A stretch of DNA of 64,000 bases, from NCBI GenBank assembly GCA_949752745.1, contig OX457026.1, positions 33,000,911 to 33,064,910 on the forward strand. The letters are read 5' to 3'. How positions within the stretch are numbered: the stretch's first letter is position 1; each line of letters starts with the position of its first letter. The DNA comes from Protula sp. h YS-2021 (taxonomy: Eukaryota; Annelida; Polychaeta; Sabellida; Serpulidae). The notes beneath the pieces are model-generated. The model was not told the DNA's origin. It made no database searches and was given only the letters and a program-made list of their open reading frames with translations. The position numbers and the translations under genes were made by a program. Below, in pieces: positions 1 to 10,959 of this stretch.

Positions 1-975
1 AAACATTTTTTGCTCAAAGACAGTCAGGCAGCTGTTGGTGTATTCATGTATTGGTCCACACTTTGGTTCCTTTTGAGGAAAGCAATTTCAATAGTGTCTT
101 CATTATTAACGTTAAATTAATAAGGTGCGTTGTTCTTGAACATTAAATCTTATCCGCTAAAATGTGTGCAAAGACAGCAGTGGGTAATAAAAAACTGAAC
201 CTCGGAGCAGCATTCACAAGGAAGACCCATAAGCCATGTCGTAAATAAACACAACACAAACAGTGACTAGGAAAGGCCTCTTCTGCCCAGGGATTCCGCA
301 CACTGATCACCACTTACAGATACTAATTTTATACGGACTTTACAAGTTTAAAACCATTTTTATCCGCCTCTCCTCCTTTTTTACAAAAACAATGTATTTA
401 GCAATCCCAACGTGGGGCTTCGAGAAGCAAACACTTATCCAAATCACTGCATTTATGTTTTCTCTTGTGGTCGCGCTCTTTTTTTCTCTCTTTCTCTCTC
501 TCTCTATACAATGAATTACTCAACAAAACACTATTTTAAATAATTCCAAAAGCGTCTAATCACCCATATGGTTAAACTTTGCCTGGTTACCCGGGAGAAA
601 TCTTTACAACTTTCAACATAGTTTAGTTTATGCAGAACTCACAATGCTTAGTCAATTAGTCTTAACCGAAGTCGCGTCATTCCTCGTCGAGTCAATAAAG
701 GAATGAGTGAAATGACTAAGGCGGCAGCAAAGTCAAAGCAGCGAGTCAAAGTAACAAAAGTCTTCAGCTTAGTTTCAGTGGCCTCCACGAATATAACGTA
801 CATAGCAAATAAAAAAGATCAAACGCCCTAATTAGACACCACCCTCCCGTGTTTCTGGTTCCATGATGTACCTAACATTTTTTTCAATATAAATTCAAGC
901 ATTTCTTTCAACTCACTATTGCCTTATCTACAGTTTATGAAAGTAAAAGTATTTTTTTTTAATGCCTGTCTTCAC
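1..975. other. PEX5 intron sequence, nothing else recognised
   Basis: The last visible PEX5 exon ends at 976 with a GT donor on the minus strand. The next expected peptide, equivalent to the family's EFLKFVRQIG segment, is not found on either strand here. This stretch is best read as intron. A CT-rich run lies at about 477-505. Confidence 0.5.
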
Positions 976-3221
976 CTGTGAATTTGCAAACTTTGGATCG
1001 TCAACCATCCCAAGCAGATGATTGGCTGTCGATGCCAAATTTTCATCCTCTTTCGGTGCTGCAAATTCATCCGCCCATTTCTGATCTGCCAACACGTTCT
1101 TCTCGAATTCTTCACTCCTACAAAAACATGACTGATGATTTGATACAGAACTCTAGTCCTACTAGGTCCTATAAAAGCATATTATACTCAAAAGAACATT
1201 ATAAATCCAACAAAATGCCCACTATAGAATCAGACATTACTTTCTCCCAGCCCGAAAATAAACGCGCTCGCAGTGAAATGATCTGAACAAAAAGTGCTTA
1301 CTCAGTTTTTTTTTCAGCTATTTTACGCAACAGTCTGGTTGTTTTCAATCTGTTTTCAGCTGGAAAGCTATTAGATCTTGCTTCAGTTTTTAAGGTATGA
1401 AAAACTGAACTACCTAAAATAGGGAAGTAGAAGTGGGCGGTAACCACCAACATGATTGGACAACCAATTCGACAAGTGTAAGATCTGCAGAGCAGCACTT
1501 CTTACAGACAGAATTGTAGAGAGGGGAAGCGCCGAGAAGATTTTGCACCTCTCCTGTAGGAAACTATCCGCTGGCCTTAAACACTGCCTGTTCAAATAAC
1601 TCCATACAGAACGATTATGCAAGCATTACCACTCCTGGTGTTCACTGTTTTCGAGGAAGTCTTTCGCCCACTGGGTGCTTTCTATTGGCGGAAGGGCTGG
1701 GCCGTGTGAGCCGTGCGGCCTCTGAGCTGTAAGGAACTGTTCGGTCCAATCACCGCCTTGGTCGGGCGGCTTATGGGCCTCGGCTTCCAGGAATTCTGCC
1801 GCCCAGCTATGCTGAGTGGCCAAGTCGGCAACTGCTGGTGCTAAAAATAAAAACATTTTAAGAACTCAGCGCACAGTGGTGAAGTTGTTAGTTGTCAAAT
1901 CTACAAAATGATCTCATTTCTGTCTTAGCTTTATGTGTGTTGTTTAATAGTGACCGCCATTTTTAAAGAAGTGTAAAGAATGCACCAGACGACGTTCTTG
2001 CCTGTCTTTAAGGGTAAACTTGTGAGCTGGAAAAGCTTACTGCGATATTTTATTTTAAAGTAAAATAACGCGCACCTTGTAGAGGGGCGTGTCTCATTCT
2101 TGCTCCTTCAATTTCCTGCATTTCGCGCAAGAGGCTGTCCATTCGAAACGACGTGGGTGCCATCTTGCTGCGAGGATCAGCCACAAATTCATTGACAAGT
2201 TCTTCCTCCGTGGCTTGTTCGAATGGTCTCGCCACCTGCACCGTATTGTTATTTGAGATACTTGTCTAAAGTTGTTGATTCAAAATCATAAACACTGATT
2301 TTTTTATGTTTTAGTAACTACCTAAACATCTTAGAAATCAACAGGAAATAAAGTAATGGCCTGTTCCATTCTTTCATGCGCTGAGATTCAACATATTTAT
2401 TCGCCTTGTTTTATTCCGTGGTTCTTAATCTGGATCAGATTACGTGGGAGACGTGTTTCCATTATAAACGACTTACCATGTCGTGTGGGAGAGCTCTGGG
2501 CCGTTGAAAACCATCCTGAAACATGAAATATACTAACTGCTAGTAAAGTAAATGATTTACTCTTGTTACTTATAACTACAACAATGTTACAGATATATAT
2601 ATATATTATTTACAAAATTTCTAACAAGTAGCTTTCAATCTTCCAACTCCATTTGAATTTTATCTTAACTTGACACTAACAATAAGCAGTTTATTCAGTA
2701 TTGTACTATGTTATTAGAATTCATAAAGACTTCCCTCCTAAAATCTTCTCATTTCTAAACACTGGCACGAGAAAAATTAGCATGTTATGCCACTGTGCTG
2801 TATTCTACAGACCATAAAAGAATACCACGGAAATGACGCGAAAAAGGTCTTCATACGAGCGAGGTCTAACACGCCAAGACTGCAACTATTGCAGGGCTGA
2901 GATTTCGCGGTCGCTCGGTCGCCCGTGGCGAATAAATCTTTTGGCTCTGGCGACCAACTTTTTTCTGAGTATTTTCAGGTAAATTTTGCAAAAATTGCGC
3001 AGGGCGACTAACTTTTGTGCAGGGCGACTAACTTTTTAAAGTTTTACGAAGTCTCAACCCTGTACTGCCATTTTGATTGAAGCAAAAACAACCAGATTAT
3101 GAACGGCATGGTAAAAGGTTTTTACCTGACGCCGACTTTTATCCTGCGTGTAGTGTGTGGTGAGCTTCATCAGGGGGTTTGCGCCCCCGCATTCTCTCTC
3201 TACAAGTTCTTTCATTGCCAT
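976..3221 (-). CDS. PEX5: PEX5 peroxisomal targeting signal 1 receptor, N-terminal exons (partial gene)
   Basis: PEX5 is the cycling cytosolic receptor that carries PTS1 cargo to the peroxisomal docking complex. Five coding exons read on the minus strand with GT-AG junctions: 3221-3126, 2515-2477, 2235-2076, 1840-1630 and 1117-976. Phases agree throughout and give 216 residues. The start is ATG at 3221, opening [11 protein letters not shown]. Cys11 matches the conserved N-terminal cysteine that is mono-ubiquitinated for receptor recycling. Residues 58-62 are LVNEF, the LVxEF-type PEX14-binding motif. WxxxF motifs follow at W111-F115, W130-F134, W156-F160, W169-F173 and W183-F187. The W169 codon is split by the 1630/1117 splice junction. 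The block ending [10 protein letters not shown] matches the family segment just before the linker to the TPR domain. The C-terminal TPR repeats that bind PTS1 are not in the window and should lie beyond position 1. No frameshift or stop is seen. Confidence 0.93.
2892..3062. mobile_element. Short hAT-like non-autonomous element in PEX5 intron 1
   Basis: The termini are inverted: CAGGGCTGAGATTTCG at the left, and the reverse complement of the right end reads CAGGGTTGAGACTTCG. The 171-bp body carries the word GGGCGACTAACTTTT twice near the right end and a related gGCGACCAACTTTT earlier. CAGGG termini are typical of hAT-type MITEs. No convincing 8-bp target duplication is seen. It lies directly beside PEX5 exon 1. 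Confidence 0.65.
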
Positions 3222-3346
3222 CGTGTCAAATTTGTAAATATACTTATTCTGAAATAAATCAAAATGGTTTGTCGTGAATAAATGAAGTTTATCAATTCCC
3301 GAAGAACGATTAGTCAACAGTAGCTGCTTGTTTTTTCTCTACACTA

Positions 3347-3350
<4 letters not shown>

Positions 3351-3405
<55 letters not shown>
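3351..3405. repeat. (CT)n microsatellite
   Basis: An uninterrupted CT dinucleotide run of about 55 bases. It lies about 130 bases upstream of the PEX5 start codon, so it reads as (GA)n in the PEX5 5' flank. Confidence 0.95.
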
Positions 3406-3408
<3 letters not shown>

Positions 3409-4290
3409 TGTTTTCTTGTCAACTCCCATGACTGATCCATTCTAACCTTCACTAAAACAAAACCGCCACGTTACGTGCCTGGGTGCCTCCATTGTAAAAG
3501 AAAAAGATCACAATTTTTGCAATTCTTTATTTCGAATTTCTTTTACGACTCAAGAAATATGTAAAAAAATTTACTTTGTTACTATCATTAATACTAATCT
3601 TGCATAATCTGATATAAATACTTCACATTATTATTACATTAATGTAAACTTAACATCTACTCAAACTGGGATTCGTCTCCTTTCACCTTTTCCAATAATT
3701 ATCTGCCTGATTTTTTACGTGTGTGTTAAAGTGCAAAGACAACTTTTTGAACATGGCATTACAAATACCATTATCATTACTTCTGCTATCACAAGTATTA
3801 TTTCAGCATAACTGTCATATTTTACGCATTTTTAGGTCAGCTGGATAAAACAGCGACATATCTTGTGAGTGTACACCTTTGTACACTTTTTTTGCTTTTA
3901 TGTCGGGACATGCCCTATTTTTTTTTTTTTTTGTCCATTGCTGGACAGTCCCCTTTATTTTCATTTCAGATCAACATTCCATTGTACAATTTTTAACTTA
4001 CTTTTGCTATAAGATAATCACTAAGATATTATTTGTACACTTGCCAGTACTCCGCAAACAAGCTGACGTCGACAGCACAGCCCAACCTTAGACGGCGATG
4101 AGTAGATTTTAAAATAATTCGATACAGTACAAAGAGACGGACCGGCAGACGGACAGTGCCCAATCCATAATCCACATAAACCCCGGTCGGTGGCCAATGT
4201 TTTTGCTAACAAAAAAACGGATATGCCCCCCCCCCCTCCACCTCAATCAGTCACCTCAAACAGACCAAGTACCTCAGTGACCATCTACAG
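3406..4290. other. Intergenic, no gene recognised
   Basis: AT-rich sequence upstream of PEX5 with homopolymer runs, including a T tract at 3919-3932 and a C tract near 4227. Short open frames here have no recognisable domain. Confidence 0.5.
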
Positions 4291-4952
4291 TCAGCGTTCG
4301 CGATGACGGCGGTTTTAGGGGGCTTGTGATGCGGCTTTTCACAACCCACTGCGTCACGGTGACGCGGTTTTTAAGAGACCACCGCGTCACACTATCGAAA
4401 AAATTATATGTGAAAAATTCGTGTAATGGAGTTTTGAGACAATTTTGATTGATCATTGTTTCATCACTTCTGGAATTTTGTTAATAGCTTTTTTCTACAT
4501 ATCTTTCTTGTTGCACTCGATTTGTCTGCCCTCTTAAAAAAAATTACGTCATAATGTCATCTAAGTTTCAATAATTTGTTACTCTGCTTAGAACTGCACA
4601 GAGAACTGTTTTTTTTTTATTTCATTTTTTTTTTTTTTTGCTTAGAACTGTACAAAGGATTATTTTGAGTAAACAGACTTGAATTTGTAATCGACCTAGT
4701 CAAGAATTACACTGCATTTTGTGTTTCAATCCAAAATCATTTGTTGTCTTGTATTTGTTATTTAGATAATCGGTTAATAAAAGCAAAAATAAATTTTACT
4801 ACAGGGGGAGGGGGTAAGTGTTTCAAAAGGTACCAGTACTTTGTTTTGAAAAATGCTTGTGACGCGGGAGCCTGTGACGCGGTGTTTTGGACCCCACCGC
4901 GTCACACAATTACGTGTGACGCTGTTTTCTGGAATACCAGCGCGAACGCTGA
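4291..4952. mobile_element. Palindromic non-autonomous element with GTGACGCGG hairpins
   Basis: It starts TCAGCGTTCGCG and ends CGCGAACGCTGA, a perfect 12-bp inverted terminus. Just inside both ends are self-complementary blocks of the form GTGACGCGG..CCGCGTCAC (about 4351-4390 and 4872-4911). The AT-rich centre has no coding capacity. The structure is that of a MITE or foldback element; its superfamily is unclear. Confidence 0.7.
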
Positions 4953-5019
4953 CACTATAGGATCTCTCTTGCTGCAAGATTTGATCAAAATCGAATGGGC
5001 CATCTCTGAGATACCGTGT

Positions 5020-5480
5020 GCACATTGTCAAAAAGCTAAAAACACACCAAAGTGAAAATTGAAAAAAAAAAAATCCTCCAAAATATAATTTTTGATCAGA
5101 AGCAACCCCCGTGATGATGGTTTTTCTAATTCCACAGTTTGGTAAAGATCCGATCAACTGTTTTAGAAATATCGCGTAATCAAAGTCCAAAACAGCTAAA
5201 CACAAACCAAAGTAAAAATATCAAAGGTTCGTCAAAAATTCAATTTTTGACAAAATACAAAATAACCCTTAAGTGATGGTCGTCACTGCATGGTCTTTCT
5301 TTCTAAAAGCTTTGATGAAGATCTGATGTACAGTTTTAGAGATGTCACGTTAACAAAGTCCAAAACAGTTAAAAAACACCTAAGTGAAAATTTCAAAAAT
5401 TCGTCAAAATTCAATTTTTGACAAAAATCACATATCGCATAAATAAAATCTAAAAGCTGCACTGAAAGCAGCAAAATTTT
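5020..5480. repeat. Degenerate ~165-bp tandem repeat, about 2.5 units
   Basis: Three related blocks near 5031, 5189 and 5361 share AAAACAGCTAAA-like words, then GTGAAAATTTCAAAA and TTCGTCAAAATTCAATTTTTGAC. Between them are related stretches matching GTAAAGATCYGAT and TTTTAGAGATRTCACG. No coding content. Confidence 0.7.
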
Positions 5481-5674
5481 GAACAATCGTAAAAAATCCA
5501 ATTTTTATCGGACCGCCTAAAAATTTGGAGTACATCAGACTACGGTCATGTGAATCAGTTTTGCAAAATATCAGACAGCATAAAACCCCAGTTGGGGGCT
5601 AAAAATACGGCCCAAAAGCATTTATTATCTATTTTTTTTATTTATGACACTTATTTGTCAGTCACTTTGCCATG

Positions 5675-5827
5675 AACCACTTTTAAACAAATCCTACAAA
5701 GGGATATTTTTGAACAACTTTTAAACAACTCCTACAAAGTGATATTTTTGAGCAACTTTTAAACAACTCCTACAAAGTGATATTTTTGAACCACTTTTAA
5801 ACAACTCCTACAAAGTGACATTTTTGC
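5675..5827. repeat. 38-bp tandem repeat, four copies
   Basis: CCTACAAAG recurs at 5693, 5731, 5769 and 5807, an exact 38-base period, each followed by a TATTTTTGAACMACTTTTAAAC-like segment. Copies differ by only a few bases. Confidence 0.9.
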
Positions 5828-6350
5828 AATGGGTAAGCCTAAACTAGACAAACAATTGTGTTTTTGGTGGGGAAAAGTTTTGTCGTCACGACTTGGGTTT
5901 GCAACAGTTTTTTTGGTTACCAAGAAGGTATGAATGCCCCCCTATTTGGCCAATTTTTAGCGGCTCGCCAAAAAAGTAATTTATCAAGACGGAACCGTCT
6001 ATGGAACAATCGTACAAAACTGAAACGAAATCTTATCCAAATTGTGGGAGAAGAAAAAAAAACATTTGAACTGCCAAAATAATCATAGAAGCCACGGGGC
6101 TTATATTTGGAAACAGTTTCCGAATTGAAAAGCCGAGTATCCGTTTAGAAGCTCAAGGCTTCTTTTCGAAAACTCCCGGTAACATATTTCACCCCTTTCT
6201 CCATCAAAATCTTATAAATGCCCATTAAAAAAAGTTATAAAAATTTCGTCTTTGAAGAAAAAAATATAAAAGCACAATGAGCGTTCAAACAGTATTTGGT
6301 TTCCATATCGCTGGGCATCATATACTCGTATAAGTCAGAGACACTAGTGT

Positions 6351-6548
6351 CCCTCATGAGCTCATTCGGGGCCTGGCAGTAAAAATCTCCATTGGGAAAG
6401 CGGCATTATTGCAAAGGAGCCATCAAGTGTCATCAAAATGCACTGCAGATGAACCAAAAGCACTCAAAACAATGTACAAAGACATACTTTGACGACATGC
6501 CCGTTAATTGAGCTTTTTATTACTGGGCCCCTAATGAGCGCATCAGGG
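6351..6548. mobile_element. 198-bp MITE
   Basis: Inverted termini: the left begins CCCTCATGAGCTCATTCGGG, and the right end reversed reads CCCTGATGCGCTCATTAGGG, continuing with GGCC and a CAGTAA word on both sides. No open frame of note. Superfamily not assigned. Confidence 0.7.
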
Positions 6549-6744
6549 CCAATAGTTCGAAGAAGCGGAGCACTATAAGGCTTCCAAGGTCCCGCTTTAA
6601 TTCCTCGCTATATAAGGATATTCAAGTTAACTGCGCTCGCTTTGAGGCACCTCTGTAGCTACTTTGTGCGAGATTCAACGATCCACAAGTCTTTACTGAC
6701 ATTCGTTAACGGTCCTCAAATTACAACGGTAATGATATAAAACT

Positions 6745-8590
6745 TCTGTATTACGCTTTCTTTAAAAGAAAGAAAAGAAAATTTAAATACTGTGGGTGTA
6801 CAGAATATAGAAATTTGTGCCTTATTCTACATCTACCAATTATATGAGCATACCTTTTACGGATAATCTATAACCCCTTTATTTAAATTATTGGTCACTT
6901 GACTTTGGCCACATGACATTTAAAGGCCGGAACGTAAACAAACCTTTAACAGGTGAGTGCGAAAGCTTTTTTTCTGCAAAATTGTGCCTGCTTTACAAAA
7001 AAGGTATGTTAGGCATGAACTTTCTTTAAATGTTTAAATACTTTGGACTGATATGAAGTTGACCCCTATTAGCGGAACAATAGAAGGCTTCGTATCGCTG
7101 ATGGAGAGATATACCGATTGAGTGTAAGGAAGAGCTGACTCGGAGCAAGAGGACCAGTAGTGTATCTATGTGACAAGGACCAAAAGTGTGGGGGTTTGAA
7201 GTTTCGTGTTTCGGCATGTATTTATTGGACTTTTTTGTTTTAAAAAATTTGTTTGAATTTTATAAAAGAAGTCCTGTGAATCTCTTCCTGTTTTCTGTAT
7301 TATTTACGTGTGACGGAAAACATTCAATGTTTCTAAGTATTCACCCCTTAAGGTACTTGTTTGTGGCAGTACGCAGAACGAATCGTTTCATAGTCTGTTC
7401 GTGCAACTGTACTTTTCAACCACTCATGTAGAACTAACAGTGTGGCTAGATGAGTTGTGACATCAAGGTGTTAACCACAGATCATATATGTAACATGTAT
7501 GCACGACGGAGATCTGACCTTGGTGTCACAACTTAGTTAGTTGGATATCAACAACACGAACAGGAACTTACACAAAAAAATGTCCCTTTTTGAAACACAT
7601 CAAGTAGATATATGACATTTAAAGCTTGGCAGAGTAAAGTACATATGCTTTATCGCAGAACACGTGTTGAATGTTCTCTACGCAAAAAAAAAGGTTTTAC
7701 CTGGTTAATACTCAGAATATTCGAAACATTCAACATCCTAACTTGGCAGAAAGCAAGCGGAAAGAATAGAATAAACTGAATATAGCCTAAAAAACAAATT
7801 CAGTTGACAAAAATACCTATTCTAAGTATACCAAAACAAATTATTGAGAAGGCTTTCCGCATAACAAGTCAGCGATATGGAAAAATCCATGCTTATGCTA
7901 CAAGCTTTAAATCTTCATACTTTTGGCCCTTGTACTGTTTAAACCCTAAATTATGGTTTTGTTTCTTAAAGCTAAGCTGACATGTAGCTCCCAGTCGGCT
8001 CTGACTTAAATAACTTCGTATATCTCTCTGTCTCAACTACGAAGTCTTACACTGTTCGGCTAACAGGGGTCAACTTTATTTATCTGAGGCACGAATCCTG
8101 CATGCTAGTTCCTGTTATTCAAACATTTACTGTAAATTCATGCACAAAATACTGTTCTTGCAAACCAGGCACAATTTTTAATGGGCTGCATATCTTTATC
8201 TGCTTCGTTAAAGTGCAGAAAAGTTAGCTTCCGCACTCGCCTGTCAAAATGTTTGTTTACGTTCCGGCCTTTAAATGTCACGTGATAAAGTCAAATGATC
8301 AGAAATTTAAATGAAAGCGGTCTAGATTATCTCCAAAAAAATATACTAAAATAATTAATATATGCAGAATTAGGCATACATTCATTTTGTACACCCACAA
8401 TGTTGAACTTTTTTTTTGTGCTTTTTGAAATAGCAATTCAAGAGTTTTTGGCGGATAATTACAAAATTTACTGTCGCTGCTTCACGTAATAAACCACGCT
8501 CCCTGTATGTATACAAATGCCACTTACTGCGGGAGATTCGTGGTTATTTCCTTATTCTTTTCTCTTAAAGAAAGCATAACACAGGTCGCA
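6745..8590. mobile_element. Large inverted-repeat (foldback-like) element
   Basis: The left arm (about 6745-7150) and right arm (about 7990-8590) are long imperfect inverted repeats. Matching landmarks are GTGGGTGTACA at 6792 and its complement near 8390, AAAGGCCGGAACGTAAACAAAC near 6920 and its complement near 8255, and AAGTTGACCCCTRTTAGC near 7056 with its complement near 8060. The interior at 7452-7537 has a second perfect hairpin stem, GTTGTGACATCAAGGT with ACCTTGGTGTCACAAC. No transposase frame is found. The right arm has extra sequence near 8420-8530. Confidence 0.7.
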
Positions 8591-10955
8591 TTTTATTATG
8601 GCGTCTCGGGAAAAAAATAAAATATGCAAATTAGATGCGCAAACGACCAAATATGCCTGAGAATGTTTCTCAAAACGAACACAATAAAATGGTTCTCAGA
8701 TTTCCGGGAAAGTCATAACCACAGTATAACTACTACAAAATAAACTTCTAAAATACAGCTTTTCAGACAAATGCTTTGCGTTTTCTAACTGATCCATATT
8801 TTACTTTGTGCTGCCATAAGTTTGAAGTTGAAAATGAGTATCTTAACGGAAATACATAATTGTTTTTCTGGGCAAAAACCATGAGGTTTCTGGGCGATAG
8901 CTGTGTGCCCTGGTCGCCATAATTCTCCGCGTAACGCTAATCCGCGACCAAAAAAAAAAAAAAGACTGACCAAACCGTGCTCGTTTTTGTTTTTCAAGTA
9001 CAAAAGAAATAAGAAAACCACATCTGACATAAAATCTAACATCTGTGACTTGTTATAAATATATATTTGTGTAAAATCTTTAAGAAAGCATGAAATGTTA
9101 TTTTGTAAACATTTCATAATTCTATCCCGGAAGAAGCGATAGAGAAGACTTTATCAATTTTCTGAGAAAGTCGAGAATAAAATTATTACCAAAAAAATAA
9201 AACAGTTCCAAACATCCTCTGAGAATAAATATGCAGAATAAAATGCAAGCTCAGAAGTTATGTATCACTGCCGTTGTACTTTGAGGGTCTTTAGCTAATG
9301 CAAATAAAGACTTGTGTACATCTTTGAATTTTGCATGAAATCGCCACAGAGGAGCTTCAAAGGCAGTGTAGTTGACTTGCATATCATTATATAGGGAGGA
9401 TTTGAAGCGGGTACGCCGAACCTCAGCAACAGACCACTTCGTGGAGCTCACTGATTCGAATCGAGATAGTTCCATGTGAATTTCATTGTAAAACAAAGAA
9501 ATGGGTCCCAGTTGGCCTTACAGCTCACTAGAACCCTCAATTGGGAAATTGTTAGACTGGTTGAAAAGTTCATTTGCTCGCTTACCAGATGTAAGTTTCG
9601 GTCAGTACGAGTATTCGTACGAGTATACTCAGTACTGTCAAGCAGTTTCCTGTTGAAGGAGGCACGGGATGTTATACGCGTAAAAATGCTTATTAAGTAA
9701 CAAGGCGTCTGCGGCAAACTTTCTTGACTAAATCTGAAGTGTATATGGATTACACATATCAAAATTATGGGCTGTCATTAAACTGATCTGCCTTTTGACA
9801 AAAAGTTAAACTTTGAACAACCATATTTGTTGTTTACTTTCCGGTGTTCCGTAAAGTGTAATGTGTGCCACTAGTTGCGCCTGTGCTTGGCTGTGAAAAC
9901 TTTAACCTCAATACTGTTCTCACATGTTAAACACAAATATTAAATATAAAATAATCTTTTAATTTTTAAAATTTTTCTTCTTTTACAGCCTTCTTCATGT
10001 AAATCAATATATTCTTCAAAATAATCTTCAGCCACGCATTGTCCAACAGCCAACCTCCACGGCGGTTCGATCCGGTTGTGTACAACACCTTTTTACTAAG
10101 CAGACCTACTCGGGAATCCGCGAAAATAGTACTCATACAGGAGAGGGACCAGTTCTTAAAATAACCTGTGTATACACATAACAGATAGATATTCTCAGAG
10201 GTCAACTGTTTTATAATAGCGTCTGCTACATTTGTATTAATTTTTATTTCGAAAATATCGGCTTGAAGACTAAGAAGCCATAACTATGGGTTTTCCAATG
10301 TGTTCAACATTGGTTATCGCGATCCATAATAATAAAAATCTTTTGAGGAACAAATAGCACCACAAGGGTGCCCTGTTGTTATGTTACCATGCTTGTCAGC
10401 TAACCGATCAATCAGCTTCGTTGCAGTTCCTGTCATGTGATCGAGCCATTCCCAACTTATCGCGATCCGAACAACATGAGATTTTTCTCCGTTTAAATTT
10501 TTTGAAAATGACAGATCAAAATCAAGTTAAATACATGCCGTTTGGATATTATTTATTTTGGACATTATTTGTACGTACACCGTAAGTGTTATCTTGTTTG
10601 GTGTACCTTTGACCGGTTTTGCTGACTTTGCTGATTCCTACACGTTGTAGTTCTGAGTTTTCTCAGACCGGCTTCCCTGCCATCAAGAACCTAATGTAGG
10701 TTATATGTAAAAGACAGTGAGATGTCTTCTAGGCGATTTTCTCAATTGCCATTTCGAGGGTTTCCCTCATTGTCAGCAAACAGTTTACATTGAATCGGCT
10801 CTGCAAACAGAAAAGTTTCAACTTTCCCTCGTCCCTCTTCCCTTCTGCCGGCACTGTAGGAACGTCGGACACGTAGGTTTAGAAAGTCATGTGTTCCACT
10901 GGCTCGATACTGCGGCAACTCTCTTTGGGGAGTTGCATACACTATCTCTTCCTGT
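8591..10955. other. Intergenic, no gene recognised
   Basis: Open frames here are short and resemble no family. A compact palindromic cluster of GTACGAG/CTCAGTAC words sits at 9603-9637. Otherwise I see nothing I can name. Confidence 0.45.
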
Positions 10956-10959
10956 TGAT

